A DNA stretch of 37,429 bases from a cyanobacterium PCC 7702 (GCA_000332255.1 KB235926.1:235224-272652), one strand, 5' to 3'; counted from the stretch's first letter, positions 8,928 through 18,497 are shown. Translations and numbers: made by a program. Notes: generated by a model from the sequence alone, not told the origin.

Positions 8928-10430
8928 ATGACTTCAACTTTGCCCCTACCCGATCCTCATTCCAGTGACGCAAACCCAGCAGCAGATGAAAATTCCCTCA
9001 ACTGGGAAGCAGAATTAGATAATGCTATTTTTAGCTTTGAAGATATTCAGGCAGAACTAAACTACAAACAGGCGCAAACTGCATTGCGGAATTTGCTAGA
9101 CAACCTCGATCTCACTCCTGAAGAAGAAGCGGGATTGGAAATGGAAATTGCCGATTTAGAAACTATGTTGGCAAAGTTAGACCGCATGGTAATACAAATT
9201 GCTGCCTTTGGAATGGTAGGGCGGGGAAAGTCTTCTTTACTAAATGCTTTAGTCGGACAAAGCGTGTTTGAAACAGGACCCTTGCATGGTGTTACCCGCA
9301 CCGCCCAAAGAGTAAATTGGAGTATAACTCAAGAGGTTGTAGGAGAAACAGAATGCGCCTTCAGGGTGACTCTCCCTGCAGCATCTGGTCAGTCGCAGGT
9401 AGAATTAATCGACACTCCCGGTTTGGATGAAGTAAACGGTGAAACTCGCGCTGCATTAGCCGAACAGGTAGCAAAACAAGCAGATTTAATTTTGTTCGTC
9501 ATCGCCGGTGACATGACAAAAGTTGAATACGAAGCTCTTTCCCAACTGCGAGAAGCAGGGAAACCAATACTGCTCGTATTTAACAAAATTGACCAGTATC
9601 CACAAGCCGATCGCATGGCTATTTATCAAAAAATTCGGGACGAACGAGTAAAAGAGTTACTTTCTCCTGATGAAATTGTTATGGCAGCTGCATCACCGCT
9701 AGTCAAAACAGTCGTACACCGTCCTGACGGAACTAGAGGTTTGCAAATGCATCAAGGAAAGGCCAAAATCGCAGAATTGAAGCTCAAAATTTTGGAGATC
9801 CTACACCGTGAAGGTAAAGCCCTAGTGGCTTTAAATACCATGCTTTATGCCGATAACGTCAACGAGCAATTGGTGCAACGCAAACTGATGATTCGGGAAA
9901 ACGCTGCTAATCAGTTAATTTGGAAGGCGGTGATGACCAAAGCAGTAGCGATCGCCCTCAATCCTCTGACAGTAGTTGATATTCTCAGCGGTGCAGTAAT
10001 CGATGTAGTTATGATTTTGGGTTTATCTAAACTCTACGGTATTCCCATGACTGAAAACGCAGCTGTGAAATTACTCCAAAACATCGCCTTGAGTATGGGT
10101 GGAATCGGCGCCAGCGAACTGCTAGCAAATTTCGGGCTAAGTTCTCTGAAAACTTTACTGGGAATGTCCGCACCAGCGACCGGCGGTATGTCCCTTGCTC
10201 CCTACCTCTCGGTAGCTTTAACGCAAGCGGGAGTAGCAGGCGTTTCTTCCTATGGAATCGGCCAGGTTACCAAAGTTTATTTAGCTAATGGAGCAACTTG
10301 GGGACCAGAAGGACCAAAAGCAGTCGTTAATAAAATTTTGGCAAATTTAGATGAAAATTCGATCCTGAACCGGATTAAGGAAGAAGTGCGCTCGAAAATA
10401 TTCAGAAGCAAAAAAAGCAGCTTTAGCTAG
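8928..10430 (+). CDS. GTP-binding protein with DUF697-like C-terminus
   Basis: This 500-residue protein has an acidic N-terminal helical stretch (30-90). The GTPase domain has G1 GMVGRGKSS (95-103), a likely G2 Thr in HGVTRTAQ, G3 DTPGLDE (about 162) and G4 NKID (about 218). The C-terminal third is hydrophobic and resembles DUF697 (KAVAIALNPLTVVDILSGAV), probably membrane-embedded or membrane-associated. Similar Era-like, dynamin-like GTPases with this tail are usual in cyanobacteria, but their cellular job is not settled. It is divergent from tpiA and has no obvious operon partner. Confidence 0.88.
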   Translation: MTSTLPLPDPHSSDANPAADENSLNWEAELDNAIFSFEDIQAELNYKQAQTALRNLLDNLDLTPEEEAGLEMEIADLETMLAKLDRMVIQIAAFGMVGRGKSSLLNALVGQSVFETGPLHGVTRTAQRVNWSITQEVVGETECAFRVTLPAASGQSQVELIDTPGLDEVNGETRAALAEQVAKQADLILFVIAGDMTKVEYEALSQLREAGKPILLVFNKIDQYPQADRMAIYQKIRDERVKELLSPDEIVMAAASPLVKTVVHRPDGTRGLQMHQGKAKIAELKLKILEILHREGKALVALNTMLYADNVNEQLVQRKLMIRENAANQLIWKAVMTKAVAIALNPLTVVDILSGAVIDVVMILGLSKLYGIPMTENAAVKLLQNIALSMGGIGASELLANFGLSSLKTLLGMSAPATGGMSLAPYLSVALTQAGVAGVSSYGIGQVTKVYLANGATWGPEGPKAVVNKILANLDENSILNRIKEEVRSKIFRSKKSSFS

Positions 10431-10525
10431 CAAAAAAACTAGTACTCTCCCTACAGGTAATGCAACTGCTTGCAGCTAAAACTTTACTACTCGCTCGTCG
10501 TCACTCATTTGTCTTTTTCCTTTCT

Positions 10526-10888
10526 TCAATTCGGCTTTTTGCTGGTTACTATGCTCCAATAGCCAAAAGTTGGTATAACTTCAACGTCAACAAAACCAAC
10601 TTCTGCAAGCATGTTAGACAGTTCTGAACCAGAATATTGCTGTCCGCCAGCACACCACAAAAGTATAATCAAATTATAGGCTGCTGTAGAAAATGGCTGT
10701 GTGCGATCGTCGTTAAACAACCATTCATGAATTATTAAACGCCCACTAGGTTCTAAACTTTCAAAGCTTTTTTTCGTTAACAACTGGCATTGTTGTGGCG
10801 TCCAATCGTGGTAAATTCAGGAATAAGAATGCACGTCTGCTGCCGGAAAATTGTCTTTCCACATATCACCAATATGAGTACTGATCCT
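10526..10888 (-). pseudogene. Remnant of an AdoMet-dependent O-methyltransferase
   Basis: The minus strand encodes the C-terminal quarter of a class I methyltransferase of the hydroxyneurosporene/small-molecule O-methyltransferase type. In order it reads RISTHIGDMWKDNFPAADVHSYS, stop, IYHDWTPQQCQLLTKKSFESL, then GRLIIHEWLFND, QQYSGSELSNMLAEVGF and PTFGYWSIVTSKKP. A TGA at 10817-10819 interrupts the motif that precedes IYHDW. Upstream of about 10888 no further similarity is visible, so roughly the first 200 or more residues are gone. A 85-codon frame starting with TTG at 10783 survives but lacks the AdoMet-binding part. This is a decayed gene, not a sequencing slip. Confidence 0.82.
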
Positions 10889-11679
10889 ATTTTCTAGTTC
10901 ATAGCAACAAGCACCGTTAGATAAGCATGTAAACCTATGATTGCGTTTCAAGCTTACTTACCATCAGTTTATGGTTTAGAAATGGCTTTCATGGGCGGTT
11001 TGGTTACTTCTGGAAGCATTTGATTTCCCTCAATCTTATGATAATTTTTCTTGTTTTCTCAGATATTTTTACTGCAGGCGATCGCAGAAATTTTAAATTC
11101 CAAAAACTATCACGTTATTTTCCTTCCATTGACTATTTTTAATAAACTTAAAATAGTGTAATTATCCACAACATAATTTGTGATTTTTTATCAAAAAGTT
11201 TTATTAGTCTCTGCTATTAGGTGAGATTTTACCTGGAAATACGTTTTTAGAATTTACATCAAAGGCAATAGTGAAAAATTATACTTAATATAGTTTTTCT
11301 GCCGATTCTGAGGAAATACAAATTGGCAAAATATCTTTCCCAGAAAAAATAATAATACTGAGAAAATAAATGTCAAAATTAAAACTATATTTGCAGTAGT
11401 GGTAATATAGGTGATGCGCTCGTCATCTCCCAAACATTCTTGAACAGAAAATAGTTCTTCGACTAAATCTCCAGTAAACCTTGATTTTGGTTTATTCTCA
11501 AGGGTACAGAAGAAGTAGAGGAACTTAAATAAAATTAAAGTTTGCTTCTATGGGCTAAACACCCTTAAGATCTTTGGACGAAGGGATAAATCACTAATGG
11601 GGAACAATTGCTCTGATTTGAAGTTTTATTTAGGTAAATCTACTTAAGCGCTCAGCTCGTAACATGTAAAGTATCTGTT
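10889..11679. other. Gene-poor, AT-rich stretch
   Basis: This gap of about 790 bases follows the methyltransferase remnant. It contains a 28-codon plus-strand frame (10937-11023, product starting MIAFQAYLPSVYG) that I cannot identify, and a minus-strand open frame without a start codon (11254-11547), listed separately. The rest shows many short A/T runs and no recognisable motif. It looks like decayed sequence. Confidence 0.5.
11254..11547 (-). pseudogene. Open frame without a start codon, possible gene remnant
   Basis: The minus strand is open for 97 codons between a TAG at 11548-11550 and the TAA at 11254-11256, but it has no ATG or GTG near its beginning. A TTG inside it would give 59 residues. 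The conceptual product has a polar part (SRFTGDLVEELFSVQEC) followed by a hydrophobic segment (IVLILTFIFSVLLFFLGKI), like the tail of a small membrane protein. I do not recognise a family. It may be chance in AT-rich DNA. Confidence 0.25.
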
Positions 11680-12126
11680 ATGCAAGTTTTTGAACAATCG
11701 ATCGATATTAACGCTCCAGCGACGGTGGTAGAGAAGTGTATTACCGATCGCGTTTTAATGCACCGCTGGCTTAACCCAGCACTACGTTGTGAGCCTGTAG
11801 GAGAATGGAGTACAGATATTGGTAGTAAAAGCCGCTTTGTGATTCAATTACCCATACTTCAGCCAACGCTCAACAGTACCATTGTAGAAAAACAACCGGG
11901 ATTAGTAGTTTGGGAGTTTACAGGTTTTTTTCAAGGACGCGATCGCTGGGAGTGTCAACCGATAGGTAAGGGAACGCGTTTGCTAAATCGCTTTGAATTT
12001 GAAGTACCCAACCCCATAGTAAATTGGGGTTTTAAAACTTTTGCCGAGCGCTGGACAAAAGAAGATATGCAAGCTCAGCTGCGTCGTCTGAAACTTGTTG
12101 CGGAAGAGATTCAACAACAATTGTGA
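11680..12126 (+). CDS. SRPBCC (START/Bet v 1-like) family protein
   Basis: This 148-residue protein has the pattern of the SRPBCC lipid-pocket fold: MQVFEQSIDINAPATVVEKCI at the start, LMHRWLNPALRCEPVGEW, a central WEFTGFFQGRDRWECQ and a long C-terminal helix (AQLRRLKLVAEEIQQQL). Cyanobacteria have many such proteins, annotated as polyketide cyclase or coenzyme Q-binding. No catalytic residues can be inferred. It converges with the SirB1-like gene, 21 bases away. Confidence 0.8.
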   Translation: MQVFEQSIDINAPATVVEKCITDRVLMHRWLNPALRCEPVGEWSTDIGSKSRFVIQLPILQPTLNSTIVEKQPGLVVWEFTGFFQGRDRWECQPIGKGTRLLNRFEFEVPNPIVNWGFKTFAERWTKEDMQAQLRRLKLVAEEIQQQL

Positions 12127-12147
12127 AAAGAACGCGTAATTCCAGGG

Positions 12148-12975
12148 TTAATATCTGCCAAGTTTTGTCAACAGTCTTTTAATGATATAAGCGTCGTGAG
12201 CTTGTGGAGTAATTTCCAGATAGGTTTCTAAGTCGTTTGCAGCTTGGGAAAAGCGACCGAGTTGATAGCACAAAAGACCGCGATCGCGCAGTTCCAAACC
12301 AGAATTGGGAAATAGTAGCAAAATCCTCTCTACTACTGCCAAAGCTTTTTCCAGATCCTGTCGGCTCAAGTAGATATATTTGAGATTAGTCAGCATTCTT
12401 GCTAAAAATTGTTTCTTTGTTACTTCTGCTAAAAATTCTGGTCGTATTGGTACTGGATATTGATATATTTGAGTTAACTTTTCCTGACAATCTTGAGGAA
12501 ACATAATTTCCCCGTGATTGAAAGCATCAATATAGATGTCCATTTCTGGAATATCCGGACGGATAAGAAAATGTCCTGGCATACCTATTCCTACCATAGG
12601 AAAATCTATTCGCCGAGCAACTTCTACGTACACTAGTGCTAAAGAAATAGGAATTCCTAAACGACGGTCGATAACATCATTTAAAAAGCTATTGCGGGGA
12701 TCGTAATAGTCTTTTTGATTGCCAGTAAATCCCAAATCCTCGTAAAGATATTTATTAATGCTTTGGACTATCCGCAGTGGATACCTTTGTGGTGGTAAGC
12801 GCTCTTCTAATTCTGCCGCCATCGCGTTAAAAGCGTTAAGATATTTTTCTACGTCAAGGCTAGGATATTCTTCTTGAGCTATGTATAAAGCTGCCCTTGC
12901 CAAATCTATATGCTTATCAGGCCGCTGGATTTCTTGATAAAAATTTTGCCGCGCTGACAAGTTATGCATGAGCAA
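12148..12975 (-). CDS. SirB1 family protein (transglutaminase-like domain plus TPR)
   Basis: This 275-residue protein has an N-terminal SirB1/transglutaminase-like domain (about 20-180; LPPQRYPLRIVQSINKYLYE, NDVIDRRLGIPISLALVY, GIGMPGHFLIR, YIDAFNHGEIM). A C-terminal segment with about two tetratricopeptide-type helix pairs follows (EKALAVVERILLLFPNSGLELRDRG, then GRFSQAANDLETYLEITP). The Cys of true transglutaminases is not evident, while the His in MPGHFL and Asp in IDAFNHG are present. The family is widespread and its function is poorly defined. The ATG at 12975 encodes MLMHNL; the ATG at residue 3 is an alternative start. Confidence 0.87.
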   Translation of the reverse strand: MLMHNLSARQNFYQEIQRPDKHIDLARAALYIAQEEYPSLDVEKYLNAFNAMAAELEERLPPQRYPLRIVQSINKYLYEDLGFTGNQKDYYDPRNSFLNDVIDRRLGIPISLALVYVEVARRIDFPMVGIGMPGHFLIRPDIPEMDIYIDAFNHGEIMFPQDCQEKLTQIYQYPVPIRPEFLAEVTKKQFLARMLTNLKYIYLSRQDLEKALAVVERILLLFPNSGLELRDRGLLCYQLGRFSQAANDLETYLEITPQAHDAYIIKRLLTKLGRY

Positions 12976-13272
12976 ATGTGTTTAAGTATAGGTTTACTTA
13001 TTTGATTAGTAGCAGTCCTGCGGAATCTACGCTTGTCTACTAAACTATTTTAAGAGATGCAAACTTAGTTTACGTAGAAATCTGTCATAAGTGTCTCTAT
13101 CTTGGGTAGGAAGATGAACTTTCAAACTAGTTGATTTCTAACATTAGCTAAATCTGCAAGTAGGTGAAACAGTAGTATTTTAAGAACGATAGCGTAGCGA
13201 TCGCACTAACAATTCGGCAGTTTAACCGAATTAATTATTAAGATTCAGTATTAACGTCTACTAAATAACAAA

Positions 13273-13326
13273 ATGTATCTAAAATTCTGATTGTTTCCTA
13301 AAAATTAATTAAGATTTTAGATACAT
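13273..13326. repeat. 13-bp perfect inverted repeat with 28-base spacer
   Basis: ATGTATCTAAAAT (13273-13285) is exactly mirrored by ATTTTAGATACAT (13314-13326). It could be a hairpin, an operator or the ends of a very small element. No gene overlaps it. Confidence 0.7.
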
Positions 13327-13445
13327 GAAACTAAATCTCCTTTTTTATGATTCCTACAGCAAATTTCTCTCCAGTTGACTTCACTCAAGTACGATATTTA
13401 GTTTTAGAAAGAATCAAAATAGAAGTATTCATCGCTGAAACTGGT

Positions 13446-13570
13446 TAGTAGTAGGCGATTTATCGCCATTACGAGCGATCGCTTTTTGTGGGATGGTCTT
13501 GCAGTCCTAAGTACAAACTGCTAGTAGTAGGCGATTTATCACCTTTAGTAGTAAGCAATTCCTCGCTCGT
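13446..13570. repeat. Three copies of a short palindromic unit
   Basis: The unit TAGTAGTAGGCGATTTATC occurs at 13446 and 13522, and a diverged form TAGTAGTAAGCAATTCCTC at 13546. The first copy contains GGCGATTTATCGCC, a 6-bp stem with a two-base loop. The second has one change in the stem (ATCACC). It resembles the short interspersed repeats of cyanobacterial intergenic DNA. Confidence 0.7.
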
Positions 13571-13727
13571 ATTTGTAGGTTTCAAGGGGATTTAGCTTTG
13601 ACTACTAATTTTGTTTTATCTTCTGAAATTAGAGAAAATAAGACAGTAGTAGCTTCCTAGAATTATTTCAGAGACAAGAATGCCGAATAAGTGTGAAGTC
13701 GAATCAAAAATCGGCTTTAGGTAAATT

Positions 13728-13932
13728 ATGAACTATTTAACACACTCGACATTAAAACAGCTTTTATGGGTCGGCTTGATAGGGCTTGCTGCCTGTAAAA
13801 GCACAAATGTACCACTAAACAGCTACAATAATCAAAATCAAACCGCATCACCTGCGGTAGATACATAAAGTATCTGCTGTCGAGAATCAAGCTTGTACCT
13901 TTGTAAAAGATGGCTTTGGTCCTCAAGGAAAA
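13728..13932 (+). pseudogene. Frameshifted 5' end of the sugar dehydrogenase gene (lipoprotein signal)
   Basis: The ATG at 13728 opens 46 codons that end at TAA 13866-13868. The product begins with a lipoprotein signal peptide (LLWVGLIGLAAC, Cys near residue 23) and a polar linker. From 13867 the next frame continues without interruption (KVSAVENQACTFVKDGFGPQG) into the large dehydrogenase frame starting at 13933. Removing one base near 13866 would restore a single 409-residue lipoprotein, the usual size. The break is thus a one-base insertion or a two-base loss, or a sequencing error. Confidence 0.78.
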
Positions 13933-14958
13933 GTGAAGGTACGAATAGAAGAGGTGGCGAGCGGTTTAGAAGTTCCCTGGGGAATAGCTTTTCTATCTAG
14001 AGGAGATATACTAGTCACCGAACGACCGGGTAGGGTGCGACTAGTTCAAAATGGTAAGTTACAAAATACGGTTGTAGCTTCTGTAAAAGTGGCGAAATCT
14101 GGAGAAGGTGGATTGTTAGGAATTGCTGTTCATCCTGACTTTGCTCAAAATCGATTTTTTTACCTGTACTATACAGCTGATAAAAACGGCTCCCGAGTCA
14201 ATCGCGTTGAGCGTTGGCGGTTATCTTCAGACAGACGGAAGGCGTCACCAGACCGAATTATTATCGATGATATACCGGCTGCTGTTTACCATGATGGAGG
14301 TCGTTTGCGTTTTGGTCCCGATGGAATGCTTTACATTGGTACTGGTGATGGGCGAAAGCCAAACTCTTCTCAAGATATTAACAGTTTAGCTGGCAAGATT
14401 TTGCGCTTGACACCAGACGGACAGGTACCGCAGGATAATCCGTTTCCAAACAACCCTGTTTTTGTTACAGGTATTCGCAACACTCAAGGATTTGACTGGT
14501 TGAATAAGTCTACACTGTGGGTAACCGATCACGGACCTAGTGGAGAACTGGGAAGAACGGGTCATGACAAAGTAAGTATTGCTAAAGTAGGTGACAATCT
14601 TGGCTGGCCTGTAATTTATGGTTGCGAATCGCGAAAAGGTATGGTTACTCCTTCCCTGAGTTGGAAGCAGGCTGTTCCTCCTGGTGGGGCAGCAATTTAT
14701 ACAGGAAATACTATTCTAGAATGGAAGGGAAATTTGATAGTTGGTACTCTTGGTTCTAGACACCTGCATCGAGTTGTTTTCGATTTAGCAAATCCCCGTC
14801 GCGTGCGACTGCATGAGGTGTATTTTCAGAATCAACTGGGAAGACTTAGAGAAGTAGCGATGGGACCAGACGGTCAGTTGTACGTTACCACTAGTAACTG
14901 TGACGGTAGGGGGGAGTGTCCTCCACAAAAGGACAAAATTCTCCGCATTACTCGGTAA
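13933..14958 (+). CDS. PQQ-dependent sugar dehydrogenase (glucose/sorbosone type), main frame
   Basis: This is the catalytic beta-propeller of a soluble-type glucose/sorbosone dehydrogenase. Motifs seen in order: EVASGLEVPWGIAFL, RPGRVRLV, GEGGLLGIAVHPDF, YHDGGRLRFGPDGMLYIGTG, NSLAGKILRLTPDG, GIRNTQGFDWL and VTDHGPSGE. The HPDF, HDGG and RNTQG segments correspond to the quinone- and substrate-binding face of the family. The frame begins at a GTG, but that is only where this frame can first be opened: the true gene starts at 13728 and is shifted near 13866. If made whole, it would be a periplasmic lipoprotein oxidising an aldose. It converges with the gene at 15028. Confidence 0.85.
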   Translation: MKVRIEEVASGLEVPWGIAFLSRGDILVTERPGRVRLVQNGKLQNTVVASVKVAKSGEGGLLGIAVHPDFAQNRFFYLYYTADKNGSRVNRVERWRLSSDRRKASPDRIIIDDIPAAVYHDGGRLRFGPDGMLYIGTGDGRKPNSSQDINSLAGKILRLTPDGQVPQDNPFPNNPVFVTGIRNTQGFDWLNKSTLWVTDHGPSGELGRTGHDKVSIAKVGDNLGWPVIYGCESRKGMVTPSLSWKQAVPPGGAAIYTGNTILEWKGNLIVGTLGSRHLHRVVFDLANPRRVRLHEVYFQNQLGRLREVAMGPDGQLYVTTSNCDGRGECPPQKDKILRITR

Positions 14959-15027
14959 ACCCGTAGGTGATTGTTAGCTGTCAACAGCTGTACAAAAAGG
15001 AGTTTTGCACTTTTTAGGAAAAAAGCT

Positions 15028-16338
15028 CTAGAATTTCTGTCCTGCGAAAATTGATCGCACTTCACCGTTGCGGCGGATAATTGCTTCTCCGTTAGCAACA
15101 TCTACTAATGTCCAACCGCTGGAGCCAATACTTTCGCCTATATTAACGCGGCGAGTGACACCATTAATTTTAAATAAAGCAGCAGACTTGTCTCCTAACT
15201 CCAGCAATCCCTCTAAAGTATAGGAAGGGCTATTGGCAGAGGATAAGGCGGATACTGCTTTTTGTGGTGTTGGTATAGGTTCTGGTTGTGGTGCTGTTGG
15301 TGTAGGTAGTTTTGGGGGTGCTAGTAGTTGGGGTGCTTGCTGCACGGATATTGCTTGAGGCTTCACGTCTATGGGCTTGAGCTTTGAGCTAATCTTTGCG
15401 AGTAAATCCGTAGGTTTACCTGGTTTGCCACCAGTGTTGTGCAAAGATTTTATTAATGCTGGTTGGGATCCGGTTGCTGTTGCTTGCTTGGCAGTAGATG
15501 GCAGTGGTGGTAAGGTTGTGGGAATGCTAGGAATTGGTGAAGGTATGTACCGCATGGGTAATGGTGGTTGATAAACGGGAATATAAATTCGCTCTACAAC
15601 GTTCGTAGAGGAACTGGGGATGGGAGATGTGTTGTTAGCGGTCAACACAGGTGGTAGATTATTGCCTCCTGTACGTCCTTCGTTTCTAACGTAAGCAAGA
15701 GCCGTGCGATTAGTTGTTGCCCTGGACATGAGTGCCAAGTTAGCAGTTGGAAGATATTTGCTTGCACCTTTTTGTTCTATGATGTTAAGTGCTTCCAACA
15801 TGTAATTGGCAAAATCTGCTTCTACATCTTGTTTTGTTTGTACCTGTGGCTGGGGTATTTCTAAAGCCTGCTGAAAAGATTTTGATGCTAAATGGTCAAA
15901 AAGACCACCCTTGAGTATCCAAACACTGCCAGCGATCGCCAACCCCAAAATTGCTGCTAACTTTAGAAGTTTGCTTAATCGCTGCGGTTTTTGAGAAGGT
16001 TTCCTCGTTAATTGACCGTTATTGTTGATTATAAATGTACTAAGCTGATTATTCCCAGAGCGCCGATCTTCTGGTAAAGCAAACTGTCCTGTCCTCTGTA
16101 AATGGTTGGATGCAGAAGGTAGCAGTTCTAGTTGCGAGGTGTTGTTTGGCTTCCAGTCACTGTCCTGCTGCTGCGGTTGCGAAGGTAACTTTTTGCTACC
16201 CTCTAAAATCGAGTCTATTTCGGCAAACAGGTCATCAATTAAACCATCGGCGTAAGTTTCCATCGCCCAGGGTTCAGTGGCGATCGATTCCTCAGCTGGT
16301 TCTGGAATCATCAGGTGAGTGCTGGTTTCTAAAGACAT
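15028..16338 (-). CDS. Proline-rich single-pass membrane protein with GspC/PilP-like C-terminus
   Basis: About 436 residues. An acidic N-terminal cytoplasmic part (1-135) precedes one membrane helix (LAAILGLAIAGSVWIL) and a long Pro/Thr/Ser-rich periplasmic linker. A compact C-terminal domain of about 65 residues follows (LEGLLELGDKSAALFKING, RRVNIGESIGSSGWTLVDV, EAIIRRNGEVRSIFAGQKF). That domain resembles the homology region of GspC/PilP inner-membrane proteins, which contact secretins in type II secretion and type IV pili. I chose the ATG at 16338 (MSLETSTHLM), with GGAAA upstream; an ATG at 16392 would add 18 residues. No pilus genes are adjacent. The GspC/PilP link is inference. Confidence 0.65.
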   Translation of the reverse strand: MSLETSTHLMIPEPAEESIATEPWAMETYADGLIDDLFAEIDSILEGSKKLPSQPQQQDSDWKPNNTSQLELLPSASNHLQRTGQFALPEDRRSGNNQLSTFIINNNGQLTRKPSQKPQRLSKLLKLAAILGLAIAGSVWILKGGLFDHLASKSFQQALEIPQPQVQTKQDVEADFANYMLEALNIIEQKGASKYLPTANLALMSRATTNRTALAYVRNEGRTGGNNLPPVLTANNTSPIPSSSTNVVERIYIPVYQPPLPMRYIPSPIPSIPTTLPPLPSTAKQATATGSQPALIKSLHNTGGKPGKPTDLLAKISSKLKPIDVKPQAISVQQAPQLLAPPKLPTPTAPQPEPIPTPQKAVSALSSANSPSYTLEGLLELGDKSAALFKINGVTRRVNIGESIGSSGWTLVDVANGEAIIRRNGEVRSIFAGQKF

Positions 16339-16559
16339 ATCAATTTCCAGTTGTGGCTTCTTGGAGCACAATAATTTGTTACCCCTGTTCATACGCGTGG
16401 AGATGAAAAATTCATCAACTCGCCCAACACGAGTAAATGATTTATCTTTTGGTATGAAATTGTGATTGGTATCTGGAATATATTGACTTTATCCGTACAT
16501 ACTTAAGTCATAAATAATACTTTTTTATCCCAGATACCCTCTACTACTATACTCTTGCT

Positions 16560-18497
16560 TTATGAAGATTGGTTGGCAGTCAAAGCTGGAAACTCAGTAC
16601 CTGTCTTGATTTTACGGGATTCTAAATAAATTAATAAAGCATTAATGTCGGCTGGATTAACACCACCAATACGTGCTGCTTGACCGATTGTAAGCGGTTT
16701 GACCTTGGCAAGCTTTTCCCGTGCTTCCTGAGATAAAGTATCAATTGATGCATAATCTAAATCCGCAGGCAAGGGACGGTTTGCTTGCCGAGCAATTTGT
16801 TCAATTTGATTTTGCTGTCTGGCAAGATAACCAGAGTACTTAATGTCAATTTCTGCGCCTTCTTTTTCTGCACGTTCGAGATGAGGATTTCCCAGTCCGT
16901 AGCGATCCAGGTCTACGTAATGAAATCCAGGACGCCGCAGTAAATCAGCGAGGGAGATCGAACCTTTTATTGCTTGTCCTGTAGCTTGGGCGATCGCTTT
17001 GCCAACTTCATCGTGTTCCTTGAACCGTGTGGCGTGCAACCTTTCTTTTTCTGCGGCGATATTAGCTTGTTTGCGAACAAATAACTCCCAACGGCGATCG
17101 TCAATCAAGCCAATTTCCCTTCCCAAGGGTGTGAGGCGTTGGTCAGCATTGTCAGAACGCAAAATTAAGCGATACTCCGACCTACTTGTCAGCATCCGGT
17201 AAGGTTCTCGCAAATCTTTCGTACACAAATCATCTATCAAGGTACCGATATAACTCTCCTCACGTGGGAAAACGATCATACCCTGTCCCCGCACAAACCG
17301 CGTGGCATTAATTCCTGCTACAATACCTTGAGCTGCCGCTTCTTCGTAACCAGTCGTACCGTTAATTTGTCCAGCACAGAAAAGCCCTTCTATTTTCTTG
17401 GTCATCAGTGTGGGATAACACTGAATTGCTGGTAAATAATCGTACTCGACAGCGTAGGCAGGACGCAACATTACGCAATTTTCTAAACCAGGAAGACTCC
17501 GCAGCATTGCTAACTGCAGGTCTTCTGGTAACCCTGTAGAAAATCCTTGAATATAAAGTTCTGGTATATCTCTACCTTCCGGTTCAATAAAAATTTGGTG
17601 ACTTTCCTTATCGGCAAAGCGCACAATTTTGTCTTCTATACTAGGGCAGTAACGCGGCCCTTTGGCCTCTACCCAACCACCGTACACGGGAGATAGATGC
17701 AAATTTTCCCGAATTAAGCGATGGGTTTCTGCTGTTGTACGAGTCATGTAGCAGGGTATTTGTTCTCTTTCTACCCATACTTGTGGATCGAAACTAAACC
17801 AACGAACCTCCGTATCTCCCGGTTGAATTTCCATTTTGCTGTAATCTACAGACCGCTTGTCTACCCGTGCTGGAGTTCCAGTTTTTAAACGTCCTGTTTC
17901 AAATCCCAAGCGATTTAAAGTTTCTGTTAAACCTTCAGCAGCAAATTCCCCCGCACGTCCCGCTGCCATTGATTTGTTCCCAACCCAAATCCGTCCTCCC
18001 AAAAATGTACCAGTTGTCAGAATTACAGCTTTACACTGAAACGCTACGCCAAAGTAGGTCTGGACGCCGACGACTTCGTCGTTAGCACCCAACACCAAGT
18101 CTGTAACCATACCTTCGCGAAGGATCAAATTTTCTTGATTTTCAACAATACTTTTCATTACCGCTGCATATTCCCGCTTATCAGTTTGAGCTCGTAAAGC
18201 CCAAACCGCAGGTCCTCGGGAAGAGTTGAGAACTCGCTTTTGTAGGTAGGTGCGGTCCGCCATCTTACCAATTTCTCCACCCAGTGCATCTACCTCATGG
18301 GTCAGTTGAGATTTAGCGGGACCACCCACTGCTGGATTGCAAGGTTGCCAAGCAATTTTATCCAAATTCAGTGTCAGCAGCAGGGTGCGACAACCAAGGC
18401 GTGCGCTAGCAAGGGCTGCTTCACAGCCGGAGTGACCTGCACCAACAACGATGACATCAAAGGCATCCTGAAAGATAACAGACTTGTGCATGGTCAT
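16560..18497 (-). CDS. mnmG: tRNA uridine-5-carboxymethylaminomethylation enzyme MnmG
   Basis: This FAD-dependent subunit of the MnmE-MnmG complex modifies the wobble uridine of several tRNAs. Its 645 residues are the normal length. The FAD-binding motif [19 protein letters not shown] (17-35) is followed by the family blocks [57 protein letters not shown] and [21 protein letters not shown]. The C-terminal tRNA-binding domain ends with [20 protein letters not shown]. The ATG at 18497 is followed by a second in-frame ATG two codons later, either of which may be used. It is monocistronic here; mnmE is not in view. Confidence 0.97.
   Translation of the reverse strand: MTMHKSVIFQDAFDVIVVGAGHSGCEAALASARLGCRTLLLTLNLDKIAWQPCNPAVGGPAKSQLTHEVDALGGEIGKMADRTYLQKRVLNSSRGPAVWALRAQTDKREYAAVMKSIVENQENLILREGMVTDLVLGANDEVVGVQTYFGVAFQCKAVILTTGTFLGGRIWVGNKSMAAGRAGEFAAEGLTETLNRLGFETGRLKTGTPARVDKRSVDYSKMEIQPGDTEVRWFSFDPQVWVEREQIPCYMTRTTAETHRLIRENLHLSPVYGGWVEAKGPRYCPSIEDKIVRFADKESHQIFIEPEGRDIPELYIQGFSTGLPEDLQLAMLRSLPGLENCVMLRPAYAVEYDYLPAIQCYPTLMTKKIEGLFCAGQINGTTGYEEAAAQGIVAGINATRFVRGQGMIVFPREESYIGTLIDDLCTKDLREPYRMLTSRSEYRLILRSDNADQRLTPLGREIGLIDDRRWELFVRKQANIAAEKERLHATRFKEHDEVGKAIAQATGQAIKGSISLADLLRRPGFHYVDLDRYGLGNPHLERAEKEGAEIDIKYSGYLARQQNQIEQIARQANRPLPADLDYASIDTLSQEAREKLAKVKPLTIGQAARIGGVNPADINALLIYLESRKIKTGTEFPALTANQSS

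Larger units (their letters stand above)
12976..13727. other. Gap of about 750 bases with small repeats
   Basis: No coding frame is convincing on either strand. The region holds a HIP1 site (about 13198), a 13-bp perfect inverted repeat (13273-13326) and three related copies of a short hairpin-forming unit (13446-13570). It should also contain the promoter of the sugar dehydrogenase gene at its right end and that of the SirB1-like gene at its left end. Confidence 0.55.

Noticed and set aside
13446-13570. A small CRISPR array
   Set aside because: Only three diverged copies, unequal spacing, no cas genes and no leader.
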